Shown piece by piece: positions 49,001 to 62,195 of a DNA stretch of 64,000 nt (position 1 is its first letter; every line of letters begins with the position of its first letter). Origin of the DNA: Bugula neritina (lineage: Eukaryota > Bryozoa > Gymnolaemata > Cheilostomatida > Bugulidae); NCBI GenBank assembly GCA_964035545.1, contig OZ037773.1, positions 1,740,751 to 1,804,750 of the forward strand, read 5' to 3'. The position numbers and the translations under genes are program-made. The notes below the pieces were generated by a model, which did not search any database, was not told the origin of the DNA, and worked only from the letters and a program-made list of their open reading frames with translations.

Positions 49001-52000
49001 ATGGATTTCTCTGTATTATTAACTCACCTGTTCTGTATTTTGAACAGCATACTAAACCTTGAGGAACTGAGTAAGCTATATTTTCATTATACTACAACAT
49101 TAAACAACTACAACATATGCTATTGCTATGCAAAGTAGATCTTTCATAGTCATCATATTATTATGGCAACTTATATTTACTAATGTGTGGGACATATGCA
49201 CTTACTTATCTCTGCAAGCAGATATTTCTAGTCTAGTTCTCATTATAAAAACTGTATAGTATAAATTTACTCTGTTTGTTATTATACTTGCCATAGTTTA
49301 TAACTGTTACTGTAACAAAGTATGATTCTACAGGCTTGTGGTAAAGACTTGCTGGGTGCAGCATGCTAATATAGTACTAATTTCAGTAGCAATGGCCAAT
49401 GAGTGTATCTGCAGAATTTTTAAATATTTATGCTAGTACTAATCTATAGCATAGCTAAGAGCTATTGAGTGACAACTATATCATGTAAAGTATATAATAT
49501 ATTTTCTATGATTAAAAACTGAACCAATATGAGAACTCAACATTTCGAAAAACAGAGTATTTATATTTAGTATTGATACTGTATTGAATACAGTAAACTT
49601 ATTTACTCATTTAACTGACCACGAATCTGTTTCGTGTAGTATAAACTACTATCCGCAGGTCGTTATGGTCGGGCGATTTTGTTTGGGAATTTACTTTGTT
49701 TGTGTATTGCTACGCGAGATTCTTAACTGGCGTCTCGTAAATGCGCAATCAAAATGTCCCGCATATTGGGGAGGATAACTCCAACTATGCGAAGCACTTT
49801 CTAGCGCGCACAAAGGAAATATTTTTGCTTGCGCATTTAGGGGACGCCCATTACGGAGGAACTCGCGTAGCAATACACAAACAATTATAAATTCCAAAAC
49901 AAAATCAACCGACCATAACGACCTGATGGGCAAAGTGCATACTACGCAAAGCAAATTTGCAGTCATTTAAATGAGTAAATAGGTTTATTATATCCAATAT
50001 AGTATGAAGCAGCAATACTACATATATAATATATATACTATTTATGCATGAATTGAGAGAGTGTAGCATGCAGTCTGACCATTTCTAGAATTCTATTTAT
50101 AGCACATGCTATGCATATGAGAAACTGAAAGCTTTTACCATAACTTAAACCATTAAATACCTTTCTGTTATAATTACAGATAAATGTTTTCGTGTTGAGA
50201 AACCCAAGTCAGTTCTGCAAAGGTTTATAGGATATTTGTAAGTAAAATTAACTATTTAAGCTATAATTTTTTACGTCTTTTTAACAAAAGCAGATACTAT
50301 TCTGATGCAATATTGTAGGACTCAATTATTTCACAGGTTGCATGGTTTTATACATTAAATAGGTGTAAAATAGGATTCTCCAAAATTATGATATAAATTG
50401 GTTACAAAAACAACTCAGTCTTTTTTAATTAAAATATATTTATGAAAGCATATTTCTAAAAACTGTAGACTGTTAAAATTTTTCCAATTAGGAATTGTCT
50501 AAATTTTTTATTTGTTAATCTTTTAGTTATGATGTTGACCCTCCACATATTCCAAATACATTGGAAGGTAAATTTTCTAGTTTCTGTTTTGTTTTTACAA
50601 ACTTTGTCTAAACCTACATGCGTTATGACACTGTCTGCCAATGTTTATTTGAATTATCCTGTTTTAGTTTTATGAATGTTTTCACTGATGTTGCTAGTAA
50701 TACCTATACATTATTGAATGATATTAGTTAGAGTTGAATGAAGGGTTATGAGTTTGTGATAGATTATTGTGATATTTGCTTGCAGTCATGAGTTTCTATA
50801 CTGATGCGTGTCTAATATAGTCAGCTAACATGTATATGTTAAGAAGCAGGTTGTAATATATAATCTAATGTGTAACCTTACAGTATGTTGGAGTTATTGT
50901 CTCAGGCTAATCCTAAAGACGGGCTCACAGGCTAATACTATAATAGATTATCTCCAGTTAGATGGGTGAGTGGAGAATAAATTCCTACTGAACCATGTCT
51001 GGTTATGCTCTATACAATTACCTCCATTTAAAGAAAATAAAGTTGCCAAGAAGGTGCTAAATTATTTATCTTATAGCTTGGAATATTTTTGTTATTATAG
51101 ACGCGGATGTCACTTGCAAAAGTTGGAATAATTATTTTAGCAAGCTTTATAGAAAAGTGCTTTTTCCAGAAGCAAAGTTTGACCCAACAAAAACACTCCC
51201 CTTTTCGTCACACAAATAGAAATCCTCAGTTTTTATATTTCAGAATGGCTTATATCAGAGAGATCCTGTTTCTTACCATTGTGACTCTAATAATGGTGAC
51301 TGTCAAAAGACGTAAACAGAAAGTGTCAGACGACTCCAATCCAAAAGTGTCTGGGATGTTATCTCGTAGCACCGAGACTTCCTGTCCACTAAGAATTCAT
51401 ACTGGGTGTCAGAGTGAGTTATTATGCGTGTTGTAAATTAGTATAACATAACGTGATATAATATAGTCTATTTAAATGTAAGATAATACATAAGATATAA
51501 TATAGTGTAATGCACTACCATAAAATATAATATAAAATAATTTGATGCAATATTCTATGTCACATGTAGTACTTATGTGTTGTAGTAATAAGATGATATT
51601 ATATTATACTATAATAATGATATAATGTGTTATAAAATTAGTTTGCATATATCATATTCTGACATTATTAGTTGCATAGTGTAGCAAAACATGACATGAT
51701 AATTGCATGTAACTGTAAAAAAAATGGGTGTAGCAGGCCTTTGGATTTAACCTTCTCATGCATCAATAAAGTCGATTATTGTTGAAAATGTATAAATTAT
51801 AAAGGAAAAACATTTGGAAAAGTGATAATCAGAAATGTGACTAAGCCTAGGGCCACACGGTGCGTATTTTCGCATGCGAAAATTGAAATCACAAGTAGCA
51901 AAGGTGTCCACTGTGCGCGTTGAGAAAACCGTCGCACTTGTCGCTCTGCATTTTCAACGCAAGTGCGAATCGTCTCTGTCGTCGTCATCTAATTGGCTGG

Positions 52001-55000
52001 TAGCTATTCAGCGAGCTTAATTTCTTTGTTTAGTGCTATATTCTAGTAAATTGCGTTTTATTGAAAGCGAGTGCGATTTAAAAATGAAATCTTTATTTAT
52101 CACGCATCAATGACGCTACAGTGGACACCTTTGCTACTTGTGATTTTAATTTTCGCATGCGAAAATATGCACAGTGTGGCCCTAGGCTTAGCAAAAGGTC
52201 TATGCCAAGATGTACTTCATTTCTTTTCCTTTGTAGAGCCTGTTCATGCATGTAGATGGTTTTTTTACTCATTAAAAACTTTTCTATTTTTAGCTGATGT
52301 CAATCTCACAAAAGAAAAGCCATCCATAAAGACTACCACAGCTTTCACACAAACAGTGGTGAAGGAAACTTGTGAAATGGCCATTCAAACAAACAGCAAA
52401 GTGGTTTGTGATGCTTCAAGTCAAAGAAGTAGAAATGAGACCCGTGAAGTTGGCAGTCAAGGAGTTGCCATATCTACTGCGAATGAATACACAGAAACCA
52501 GTGTGCAATATACTCAGGATGGGAAAACTCAAACCAGTGTCTCTTCTACTCAAGACGGAAACACCCAGACAAATGTTGTTTTAGATTTTCAAACCACTGG
52601 CACTCAAAGTAAGCATTTCTATTAAACAATTGTAAAGAAAGATGCCTTTTAAGATTCAAATCAAAAATGTTTATGATAGTTGTTTTGCTGTAAATAAAAC
52701 AAACTAAATAAAACTTTTGAGAATAAAAGTAATATATGTTTAACTTTAGCCACTAACCCTGTCAACTCAAATGACGGAGGCCAGCAGAATCTGAAAATCT
52801 CAGATGAAGTCCATTTTCAGAGTGACAAGTGTCAATTAAAAGCCGCTGGTAACTCAACATCTCAAAGGCAACCAATTCCAGCGTCAACAACCAGCAGCAA
52901 GAAAGCTAGAAGCAAACGAAGAGACCGAAATATGACAACGCTTTCCTGTCTCGACCAGTTTTTTAAGCAGAGAGCCTTCAAGGATGAAAATTCTCGTACA
53001 TATTCGAGTAACACGAGTGTGTCAGTCACAGGAACTAAGTCAGGAGACAGCGACGACGACTCCGTGAACTCTAGTGTCTCCTTAGCCACAAATACTACAC
53101 CAGTAGACAAGGAAGTAGAAGTTGAAGACTCTCAAGTTCCTTTTGTGGCTCACAACAATCAACCCATGACGAACAAACAAGCAAAGGTTTCTGATAATGT
53201 TGAGAACAACAACTCGAAGTCAACAACCGCAATCCCTGAGATGAAGGCAGCACCAGCTAATGATGAGATTGAGCTGAAAGTCACTAAGAGTGCAGAGAAA
53301 CTTTTTCAAGCTCAAACCAATGTCCAGGAATTAAAGAAAAGAGCGTTTTTCCATGAAATAATCAACAATATTGTAACAGATGCAACAAAAAAATTGTTTA
53401 AACGTAATTTGAGCTCCGTCATTAAAGACAGCCAGCCAGCACCTAACCCAGTCAACTCAAATGACCAAAGCCAGAAGGATCTAACAACCCCAGAGAATAT
53501 TTATATTCAGAGTGACAAGTGTCTATTAAAAGCAATCTGCTACCCAACATCTCAAGGGCCACCAATTCCAGCGTCAACAACCAGCAGCACAAAGGCGAAA
53601 AACAAGCGAAGAAACCGAAATATGACAGCACTTTCCTGTCTCGACCAGTTTTTTAAGCAAAGAACACCCCAGAATAAAAATGCTCTTACAGATTCAAGCT
53701 ACACGAGTGCGTCAGTCACAGGAACTAAGTCAGGAGACAGCCATGACGACTCCATAAACCCTAGTGTCTCCTTAACCACAATTACTACATCACTAGACAA
53801 AGAGGTGGAAGTTAAAAACTCTCAAGTTTCTTCTATGGCCGGAAAAGAGACACCCGTGATGAAAAAAGAAGCTAAGGCTTCTGATAATGCTGAGAACAAC
53901 AACTCAAAGTCAACAACAGCAATCCCTGAGATGAAGGCAGCACCAGCTAATGATGAGATTGATCTAAAAATCCTTATGAGTGCACAGAAACTTTCTCAAG
54001 CTAGAGCCAATCTTGAGGAATTGAAGACAAGAACTTTTATCAATGAAATAATTAATGATATTGTTACAAATGCAACAAAAACGTTGTTTAAACCTAATCA
54101 GGGTTCAGAAAATGAAGACATCAGAGCTACTGAAGAAGATGAACAAGATTCAGTAGAATATGACAGATTCTACATCCATACATTGCCAACGATAGAGGAA
54201 GAACAATGGGAAGTTGATATACCAGCAACTTATGCGAGTGTTTCCAAAAACGATGTATTGGATGAAGCAATAAAGTCTATGGCTGAACTTGCCTCCATGA
54301 CAGATTCATTTTTGAATGACATTTCAGAAAGAAGTAGTTCAGCTGATGTGATTGACTCAGGAGTACCAAGACGTACTGACAATGATCTACAATTAGTTGA
54401 CCTAGATACTCAAGATGACAGATGGGAAACATCTTCTGTAGATTCTTTTGAGGTAAGTTGATATAATCGACATAAAACTATTTTTATATTTTGAGGAAAC
54501 GGATAGTATGTTTTAAATTTTGGCAAATCTGAGTGATTTAGCTTAATTATACAATGTTTTGTGAATATTGTTGCTCAAAATTTGGCTAATACTGTCATAC
54601 AAACATTAAGAGTTCTGGTCTTCAAGGTTCAACTACAAAATATAAAAAATTTGTGGTAAAAATTTACTTATACTCAAAAATAGTATAACTCTCAATTTTT
54701 AAAGGATAATGAAAGAAAAATAAGAACTGATTATCAAATCAGAAGACAACTCCAGCTTAGCCTGTGTTCTAGTGAAACTGATGTATCTTGCTCCTGTATG
54801 AGAAGAGTTGGTGAGTAGATAGGACTATTATACAGCTAAATATTAGCATCACTTGATTGTGAGCTGAATACATCCGATAATTAATTGGAGTTTACTGATA
54901 ATACCTGCTGTACATGTTCTGTTACTTAGTAGTTCATGAGATTGAGTTGCAATATTCTTGCTCATGATCATGTATAGAATGAAATAATATAGAAATATCA

Positions 55001-55301
55001 TCCCTGTGATTTTTGATCGCAATTTAACCGAAAACTTTATTCATACCACTTCATATCTTGAAATCTATTATAATTGTATTTTACACTACGTTCATAGAAG
55101 TTCAATGATCTGCTAAGATATAATATATAATCTAATAACTTTACTTATTTCTATGCTGCTGTAGGTGGTGCTCACTCATTGAAGAAATCTAAAATACCAA
55201 GACCAGTGACATCAGCTGGTTCTCTCGCACCTTTAAAGAAGAAAATCTATTCGCAAAAGCAAAGATCGCTTATCCCTGTTCGCAGCTCTGTCTCTAAATA
55301 G
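49001..55301 (+). CDS. Motif-rich gene, copy 3 (893 aa)
   Basis: Exons: 49001-49070, 50180-50237, 50527-50567, 50884-50965, 51244-51413, 52294-52608, 52750-54452, 54705-54810, 55165-55301 (TAG). The length equals copy 2, with two 690-base modules in exon 7 (MTTLSCLDQFFKQR at 52932, MTALSCLDQFFKQR at 53622). Differences: Asp to Asn at the exon 1/2 junction, module A with RAFKDENSRTYSS, and EQWEVDIP near the end of exon 7. TQT motifs and the C-terminal SKIP and SLIP motifs are kept. All splice sites are intact, including those of intron 5, which carries a 343-bp MITE that copies 1 and 2 lack. Confidence 0.82.
49563..50025. mobile_element. Foldback MITE in intron 1 of copy 3
   Basis: Counterpart of 26865-27331, with a shortened centre. 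Confidence 0.75.
51842..52190. mobile_element. Harbinger-like MITE private to copy 3
   Basis: A 343-bp element (51845-52187) with about 70-bp terminal inverted repeats: GCCTAGGGCCACAC at the left and GTGTGGCCCTAGGC at the right. Inner TIR parts (TTTTCGCATGCGAAAATT, AGTGGACACCTTTGCTAC) also match. TAA (left) and TTA (right) flank it, fitting the TWA target duplication of PIF/Harbinger. Copy 1 at about 29160 shows the empty site. No transposase is present. Confidence 0.85.
52932..54311 (+). repeat. In-frame 690-bp internal module duplication in exon 7, copy 3
   Basis: Module A 52932-53621 and module B from 53622, same spacing as in copy 2. Confidence 0.9.
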
Positions 55302-56742
55302 CTCGGCATATAATGACACAGCAGCAAGGCATTGTTCTTTACATAGAAATAGTTTACCAATGTCAAGTATAGAAACCATTACCCATGTGAAAACTGTCAA
55401 TTAACTCTTAAAATTTCAAACTATCAATTTTTTCACATATAGGCAGTTTCTATTCTCAGTGTTAGATTGAGATCAACATTGGAAATATTGCTAAATTTGA
55501 AAACTGACAATAGTAACTTTGTAGGGGTGATGTTCTCAGTATAAAAAATCTGAAAATCTTGAAAAAAATTAACTTTCATTTATTCAATTATATTTTTTAA
55601 ACACTAAATGACAAAATTTTAGCTTTATTCTTTTTAGCAAGATCTCTAGATGCCCAGAATTGAAATATAAAAAAAATATATTTTAAATTATTAACATTTT
55701 TAAACAGTGTGGGTCTTTCATGAGTAAGCTGCATTCACCTTGTTTATGATAAAAAATATTTTTTGCTCCATGTAATAAATGACTAAATATTCAATTTACA
55801 ACTGTTTGATAGAAAAAAATCAAATCTCAAAAAAAATTAATTTAAATGTAGCATTACTAAGTATTTTTTGTTGAAACTATACTATAAGTTATGATATTGT
55901 GATATTGTAGTAATAATGTTATTTTATTAGTATTTACCGAAATTCAAAAAAATCTGAAAAAAATAATATTTTACTTATTCATTTGTGCTTTTTAAACAGT
56001 AAATGACAACCTTTTAAAATTTCCGTCCTAAGAAAAATCTCTATAGATCTGCCTAATGTAGGCTAAAAAAGAAGAGTATTGATCGTAGACCAATGCTATA
56101 TAACTCTCTGAATCCTCTATCTTCTTTTGTTATTATATTTCTCTTGCTCATGAAATACGTGTTACATCTATTTGTTCTACCTGAGGATTGATTAAATAAC
56201 TATTTTGGAATATTTTTTTGTTTATTAGATTATCAGATTCTTTTAAAACCAGTTGAAAATCTGTAATTTTTTTTGCTTCTCATAGTTTCACCAATAAATG
56301 ACTGTATATCAGTTTGAAAGCTGTAATATGACACTTATTATTTGAAACTAATAAATTATTCGTTAGAAACAAAAACCTATTACAGTTTTTAAAGTTACCG
56401 ATCCCAGTTTTGCAACTGATTTCCTCATATAATTCAAACAAAATACTGTAGCTTTTGCACTTTATAATGGTTCCTGATCACTTGAAAGTTTTACTCTGAT
56501 TCTCAAAACACATATACATGTTTGTAACCAATGCTACGCTATATATGCATTTACACTATAAAGACTCGCTTCTGACAGTCATATAATATTATACGAGTAT
56601 TTATAGCCAAAGATCATGTTGAAAACGCACAGCACTAACAATATTACTAATTGTTAATGCAATCCCTGTGAGCTGCTGTTGTTTTTGTTGTGACTGCCAG
56701 TATGCTTAGGTTTGAGGATGGCAACAGTGCCGTCACTGATGT
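55302..56742. other. Spacer between convergent genes in unit 3
   Basis: Same AT-rich content as in units 1 and 2; no gene. Confidence 0.5.
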
Positions 56743-58058
56743 TGAGTCTGGTTGGTATGAACTTAGTCTAAAATTTAAAATTAGACATTTTGATTTTTGG
56801 CTATAATTACAACATATTCATGTATACATAAAGTTTGAACAAAGCTTCTAAGCATCATATAAACACACTGCATGTAGTAAAACATCTGTCAATATACAGT
56901 AGTTACTCCCTCCTGTATTAGCACGTTTTCGCTGGCTTGTGTTCATATTTGAGTGTTTCGCTAAATTTATTTTTTCAAATTTTGCTTATTGGTTTTTTCT
57001 CCAAGATCTATGAGTTGAACAACATTTTATAACATAAACTTAATACTACATAGCAGTATTGATAAAAAGAATCACTTACATATGGAAATTTTGGTTGGTC
57101 ATGAATATTGACATACTTCTGCTTTTCTCCTACTTTGTGTAGCGGTAATAAAAAGTTGAAATGATGGAAATAACTATCAGATAAATATGAGTCAAATAAG
57201 CTCTTTTGTTCATGACTTGAGGAGTTGTCACACCTGCTGCTAGTATTTTATGTTATTTTTGGCAGCATATCAAAAATGTGGATCAATAGATTTTCATTAA
57301 AATATTTTTTAGTTCAAAATGCAAAATACAAGCATCAATTTAAAATTTCTTCATTTTCTAAAATTTTAAATTGTGGCACTTCACTATAAAAGAAAGACAA
57401 TAATGGGTTTATTCTAATGTCATAACTATTCCCTTTCAAATAGTCTAATAATAATTTCATTGGCTGAGAGCCACTCTAACCACGCCTACCATAGTATTCC
57501 AGAGAGCTATACGTATCACATTGTGACCTTTACTACTTCAGTTTACACAGTCTGGTGCAAAATATGTTGCATCAGGGGTGTTATTCTAAAACATTTTGCA
57601 TATATAACTTATATTAGTTTGTAGTGCATGAAAAATTACACCACCACATATAGTAAAAAGTTTCAAAAAATCATTCAATCTGATTCTATTTATATTTGTA
57701 ATGCAATTCTATTAATAAAAATTAGGCAATAATTTTTGTTAACTTGCACAGGATAAATTTTAAAATAAACAAATGTTTTTTATTTATAAAAAACAGCTAA
57801 CTGCACTACTGCACTAATCTAACTGTAAAACACAATGCAATTGCAGCTAACACAAGATTTGCTGATAATAAAACACTACACAGTCATATAGCCAAGTGGT
57901 GATTGTGAAACTCACTCTAAACTTTGGGGCAGTCATATCCCTGAGGAAGGGCTGAATAACAACTGTGAAGACCTTCTTAGTATCATATCTGTCGTTACTA
58001 ACCAGTCTCTGGACAGCATCTGCATAACTCTTAGTCAGAGTATCTAACTCTCTTACAT
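56743..58058 (-). pseudogene. C-terminal exons of the NHL/GPI gene, unit 3 (broken)
   Basis: Minus-strand exons at 58058-57916, 57142-57080 and from 56767 correspond to those of unit 2. The acceptor of the middle exon has changed from AG to CG, and the original stop codon is lost, so the tail reads on a few residues past FNMIFG. The NHL exon is deleted as in unit 2. Confidence 0.65.
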
Positions 58059-60300
58059 CTGATTTAGTCACACAGAGACAGTAGTGCAGTCTAGAGAGAG
58101 AAGAGGTAATAAAACTGTATTACATAAGAGCTCAGATGGAATATGCCAACATATTATGTGTTATTATATGGCTACCACTTATACAACCAGGTGAATTTTG
58201 AATCAGCTTAATATTGACCAATTTCCATATGCATAATATTTTAATTTTCAAATGTGAGAAAACATGAATTTGTGTATTTATTGTGACTCAATAAGATTGC
58301 ATGGCTAGTCATCATCAAAATCTGTGATCTGCTAAATATACCACATGAAGAAATGTTATGCAATTTTATGCTATTTTATGCAATATCTTCTAAGGTGCTT
58401 GTCTGATAAACATTGTATATAGTGTGAAACGCATGCTTATATATAAATTAGACATTAACACGACTGCAATAACCTAAAGTTTTAGCTATATAAGTAAATA
58501 TATATATGCATATTTATTTTGAAAAGAGAACAGTTTTTAAGTTTTTTTTTTTCTTGAAATCTCTATATAGCATCAGTTATTTATATGGGATACGGGAGAA
58601 ATTATGACTTGATGCTAGTCCTAACATCACCAATGGCATTTACCAGAATTCTTACTTATGACATTGATCGAGTTACTAAACCAAACACCCCTAGACCTGC
58701 TCTCTGCATTGTAAACCTATTACTTGATGATATGAGTCATCAATAAATTTGATGAATATATTGGAAAATTAGTTGGGGGGGGGGGAAATTTTGCAAAATA
58801 TTTAATCATGACATGCGTTTTATTATTTATCCAACAGCTTGAAAGCTTGATAAAATATTCTTACATATTATTAAGCAGTTGCTGGTTATTAAACTAATAC
58901 ATATCTTAAAAAGTAAATGTGAATTACACTATGAATATAATGTTCTTATGTTGTTATAATATATTTGCTAAAGTCTATATGATTATAGAACAGGACATAT
59001 CTATTCACCTTAATTCATGATCTTCATTCGACTCCGCCTTTTTACTTGCAGCCAGTAAAATCTAAATACCAAATAACAAACTCCAACAAAGATGTATTAG
59101 ACAAAGTTGATAACATTTAATAATTTCACAATATACAAAGAAGTTTTAGTAAAGTTTTAAGTAGGTGTTGTATATTAGAAAACCCAACATAGAATCTTAT
59201 AAAACTGCAGATCTCAAATATAAGAAAAATACAAGCAAGTATTACATTTTATACACTTCTTAGGCTTCATTTGTGCTTAAAATGTCTACGTAAGTTCCTC
59301 AGCTTAATAAACTAAACTTTATAGTAATTATCAAAGATCTATACAAACTAATAGTAAACAACAGCAATCCTATTATTGTAACTACACAAGTTAAGTTAGT
59401 AAAATAATATATTTACAGCAAAAAACTAATTTCTCAATATCATTTTGTACTTAAGCAACCTACTTACTACTGAAAGATTCAGAATACACAATGTTTATTA
59501 TAATGACAAATACTTTATTACCAACTCACATATCTTTTTTCCCACATTTAGTCTTATCTTTCGGGTATTTAAGATACTGCATAAAATGGTCAACTCATAA
59601 AGTAGCAGTATAACTCATTGAAACTATTATTGGATACGTTGAGGGTGAAATAAAAAAATATATATTTGTATTTGGCTATAGCTTTTGGTTAGCAAGCTGA
59701 AAAGTAAGCTATATGGTATCATAGTAATAATAGAAATACTTGAAGGATAGATTAGAGGATTAAGTTCTAAAGCTAAGCAGTTTTAATTCTTAGCCATGGA
59801 TAGGAGGCTCAGCAAAAGAATGCCATTGCTGAGCATAAAGTGAGAGCATTATATCTCAGTCTGTGTACAGCAGTTGTTTCAGGGGTTGTCTCCTCATTAG
59901 AATGAAATAGATGGTACATAAAGTTGTACAGGTAGCTTGTCAGCTAAAACACTAATTCTTACATTTACTATTTTTATTTGTTGCTTTTAATAGAACAGGC
60001 GATGGAATGAAGTTTTTTCAATAAGATATATTTATAAAATATCAAAGAAGTCTTCATACTAATTGTATTTCCTTATAATTTCTAATTATAACTTTCCTAC
60101 ATGAATAATTTTGAAACGTTCAACGAAATTTTGAAATTTCAATTTGCTATATTATATAATATTATGCTTTTCGTAAATATTTGGCAAATAATTTGGCCAG
60201 CAATCACCTAAAATTCAAATACTTATTGAAACGTGTGATAAAAAGATCACCATGGTAAAAAGATATGAAATTTTTGAACAAAATATTGTCTAATTCATTT
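58059..60300. other. AT-rich right part of unit 3
   Basis: No gene. It holds the truncated SINE (58593-58708), a G-run near 58776, and sequence matching the right part of units 1 and 2. Confidence 0.5.
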
Positions 60301-60339
60301 AAAGACGCAGGCTAACTTTAATATCTTAACTAAAATTAT

Positions 60340-60515
60340 ATGTATAATATCACTTCAGCATATTATATTTAAGGTATGTACATGTATATAATATCACATC
60401 AGCATAATATATTTAAGGTATGTACAAGTATAATATCACTTCAGCATATCATATTTAAAGTATATACATGTATAATATTATTTTAGTGTATATTTAAAGT
60501 ATATACATACGTATA
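60340..60515. repeat. About 55-bp tandem repeat, 3.5 units
   Basis: Units contain TATAATATCACTTCAGCATA followed by ATATTTAAGGTATGTACA, with decay towards the right. It starts just past the right edge of the triplication. Confidence 0.8.
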
Positions 60516-62195
60516 ATGGCAGACAAGGATTATGAAGAAATAATGTTGTGAAATATTGGGTAATAGTTACTAATTATTCACTGTAGTATTCAATAGACAG
60601 AGCATGCCACAGCTTCTGACAAATACAATATATCTACAGGCTAATCTCTTTTATTCATGGCTATTATTTGCCAATCTAAAATAGGAAATTGCTTCATACA
60701 AGTACAAAATAATTTCTGCCATTGCTTCATCTTAGCATACCAACATGCAATACAATACAGTTAATAGGCCTATTGGTTCTTAAAAGAAATTTGCTAAATG
60801 TAATAAACTGTGGCTATTGATAGTAAATCAAAGCTTCGTGTACAAGCTTTGGGACTTTACTTAATTTTCAATTTGATCAGCTAAGAATTATTGCTGAGCA
60901 AATAACGGCTTCCTTTTCAGTCACTGCTGAGTTCTATCAGTTTTCTCTCTAATTTAACTAGACAGATTCTTATACTATTTATGCATTATAAAAAATGGCT
61001 TTTTACCAAGTGAAGCATAACAAATAGTTATTGGTATTTGTATAGTGGACAGTCAGTCAACTAGAGAGATTTATAGAATTGACTGCAGCAATAATTAATC
61101 TTAATAATAAAACAGAGATAGCCAATAAATTATGCTAGTTTTGAAATTTGAATTACTAATTTTTCAAACAGATGAAGAGCAATATCTGAAATCAAATGAC
61201 AAAGGAAATTCTTGAAACAGCGACTTATTTTCACTTGGTCATCAATTAGTTCACGAGTATTTTGTGTAATAGAATTACACCTAGCAGCTCATTAAGCCAT
61301 CTTATAATACCTGTTTCTGTGTAACTCACCATTTCAACTTAGCAAGGTTGAAATGGTGAGTTAAATAGCCATAGAAGGGACTTTGTTCTCAGTGTCATAG
61401 TAGAGTACACAAAGTAGTGATCAACGCTGACATTTACACCATATTTTATAGGTTTTTTTAGTTTTTTATACGGTATGTTCGAAAGTATAGATGTTATTTT
61501 AACTGACAGTTGATCAGTCCATTGTCAGGAAGATATTATGATGAAGTAATTACCGACTGTAGTGTTTTGGAAAGGTTTCTCAAGAACTTTGATAGGCTTG
61601 ATTAATTCTAAGTTATGTTTATAATCATGAAACGTGTTAATTAATATTTCATCTAATCCTGCATCAGGTAATAAAGCAGGTAGACTTACTGTAACTGCTT
61701 ATTATCTGTAGTTTTAACTAGCATAACTCTAGGATATCTGATAAAATTCTCAGAAATCTTTGTCTCAATATTCTGGTTTGAGTGAGATTGCCAAATACAT
61801 TTTCATTATTTTTATTTTACACATAAATATACATAATATTAAAATAAATTAGTTTACATCAGTAAAACATAAAAACCATGAAAATATATAATACTGCAAA
61901 AAACAAGAATATATTTTGATATAGAGTATGGACATATTAATAGCTCAAATTCTCAGATGACCGATATTATTATTTATTCCTACTAAGCTGTTTAGTTGAG
62001 ATAATTTGGTGTACAAACAGCTAAATTTGCGCACATTAAGCGTGTTTTTTTCACAAATACCACCACCTTTTGAGTGTTAACAATGTTTTTTAATCATTTT
62101 TTTATGATACAATGAGGGTGTGTTGGGAAATGGCTAAGAATATAAAATATATAAGTATAAAATGTAAAATCATTTTCTGTGGCAAGGCAGTTGAA
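60516..62195. other. Non-coding stretch
   Basis: AT-rich, no recognisable gene. A short inverted repeat lies at about 61325-61365 (CTCACCATTTCAACTTAGC and its complement). Confidence 0.5.

Larger units (their letters stand above)
48827..60300 (+). repeat. Tandem array unit 3 (about 11.5 kb)
   Basis: Third unit, in direct orientation. It shares the NHL-exon deletion and the 450-bp extra segment with unit 2. It carries a private MITE at 51845-52187. Its last 400 bases (59900-60300) match the end of unit 1 but are clearly more diverged than units 1 and 2 are from each other there. The right edge is therefore approximate. Confidence 0.9.

Noticed and set aside
52071-52625. 184-codon frame joining the MITE and exon 6 in copy 3
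   Set aside because: The first part is MITE sequence and intron; the exon 6 acceptor inside the frame is the same as in copies 1 and 2.
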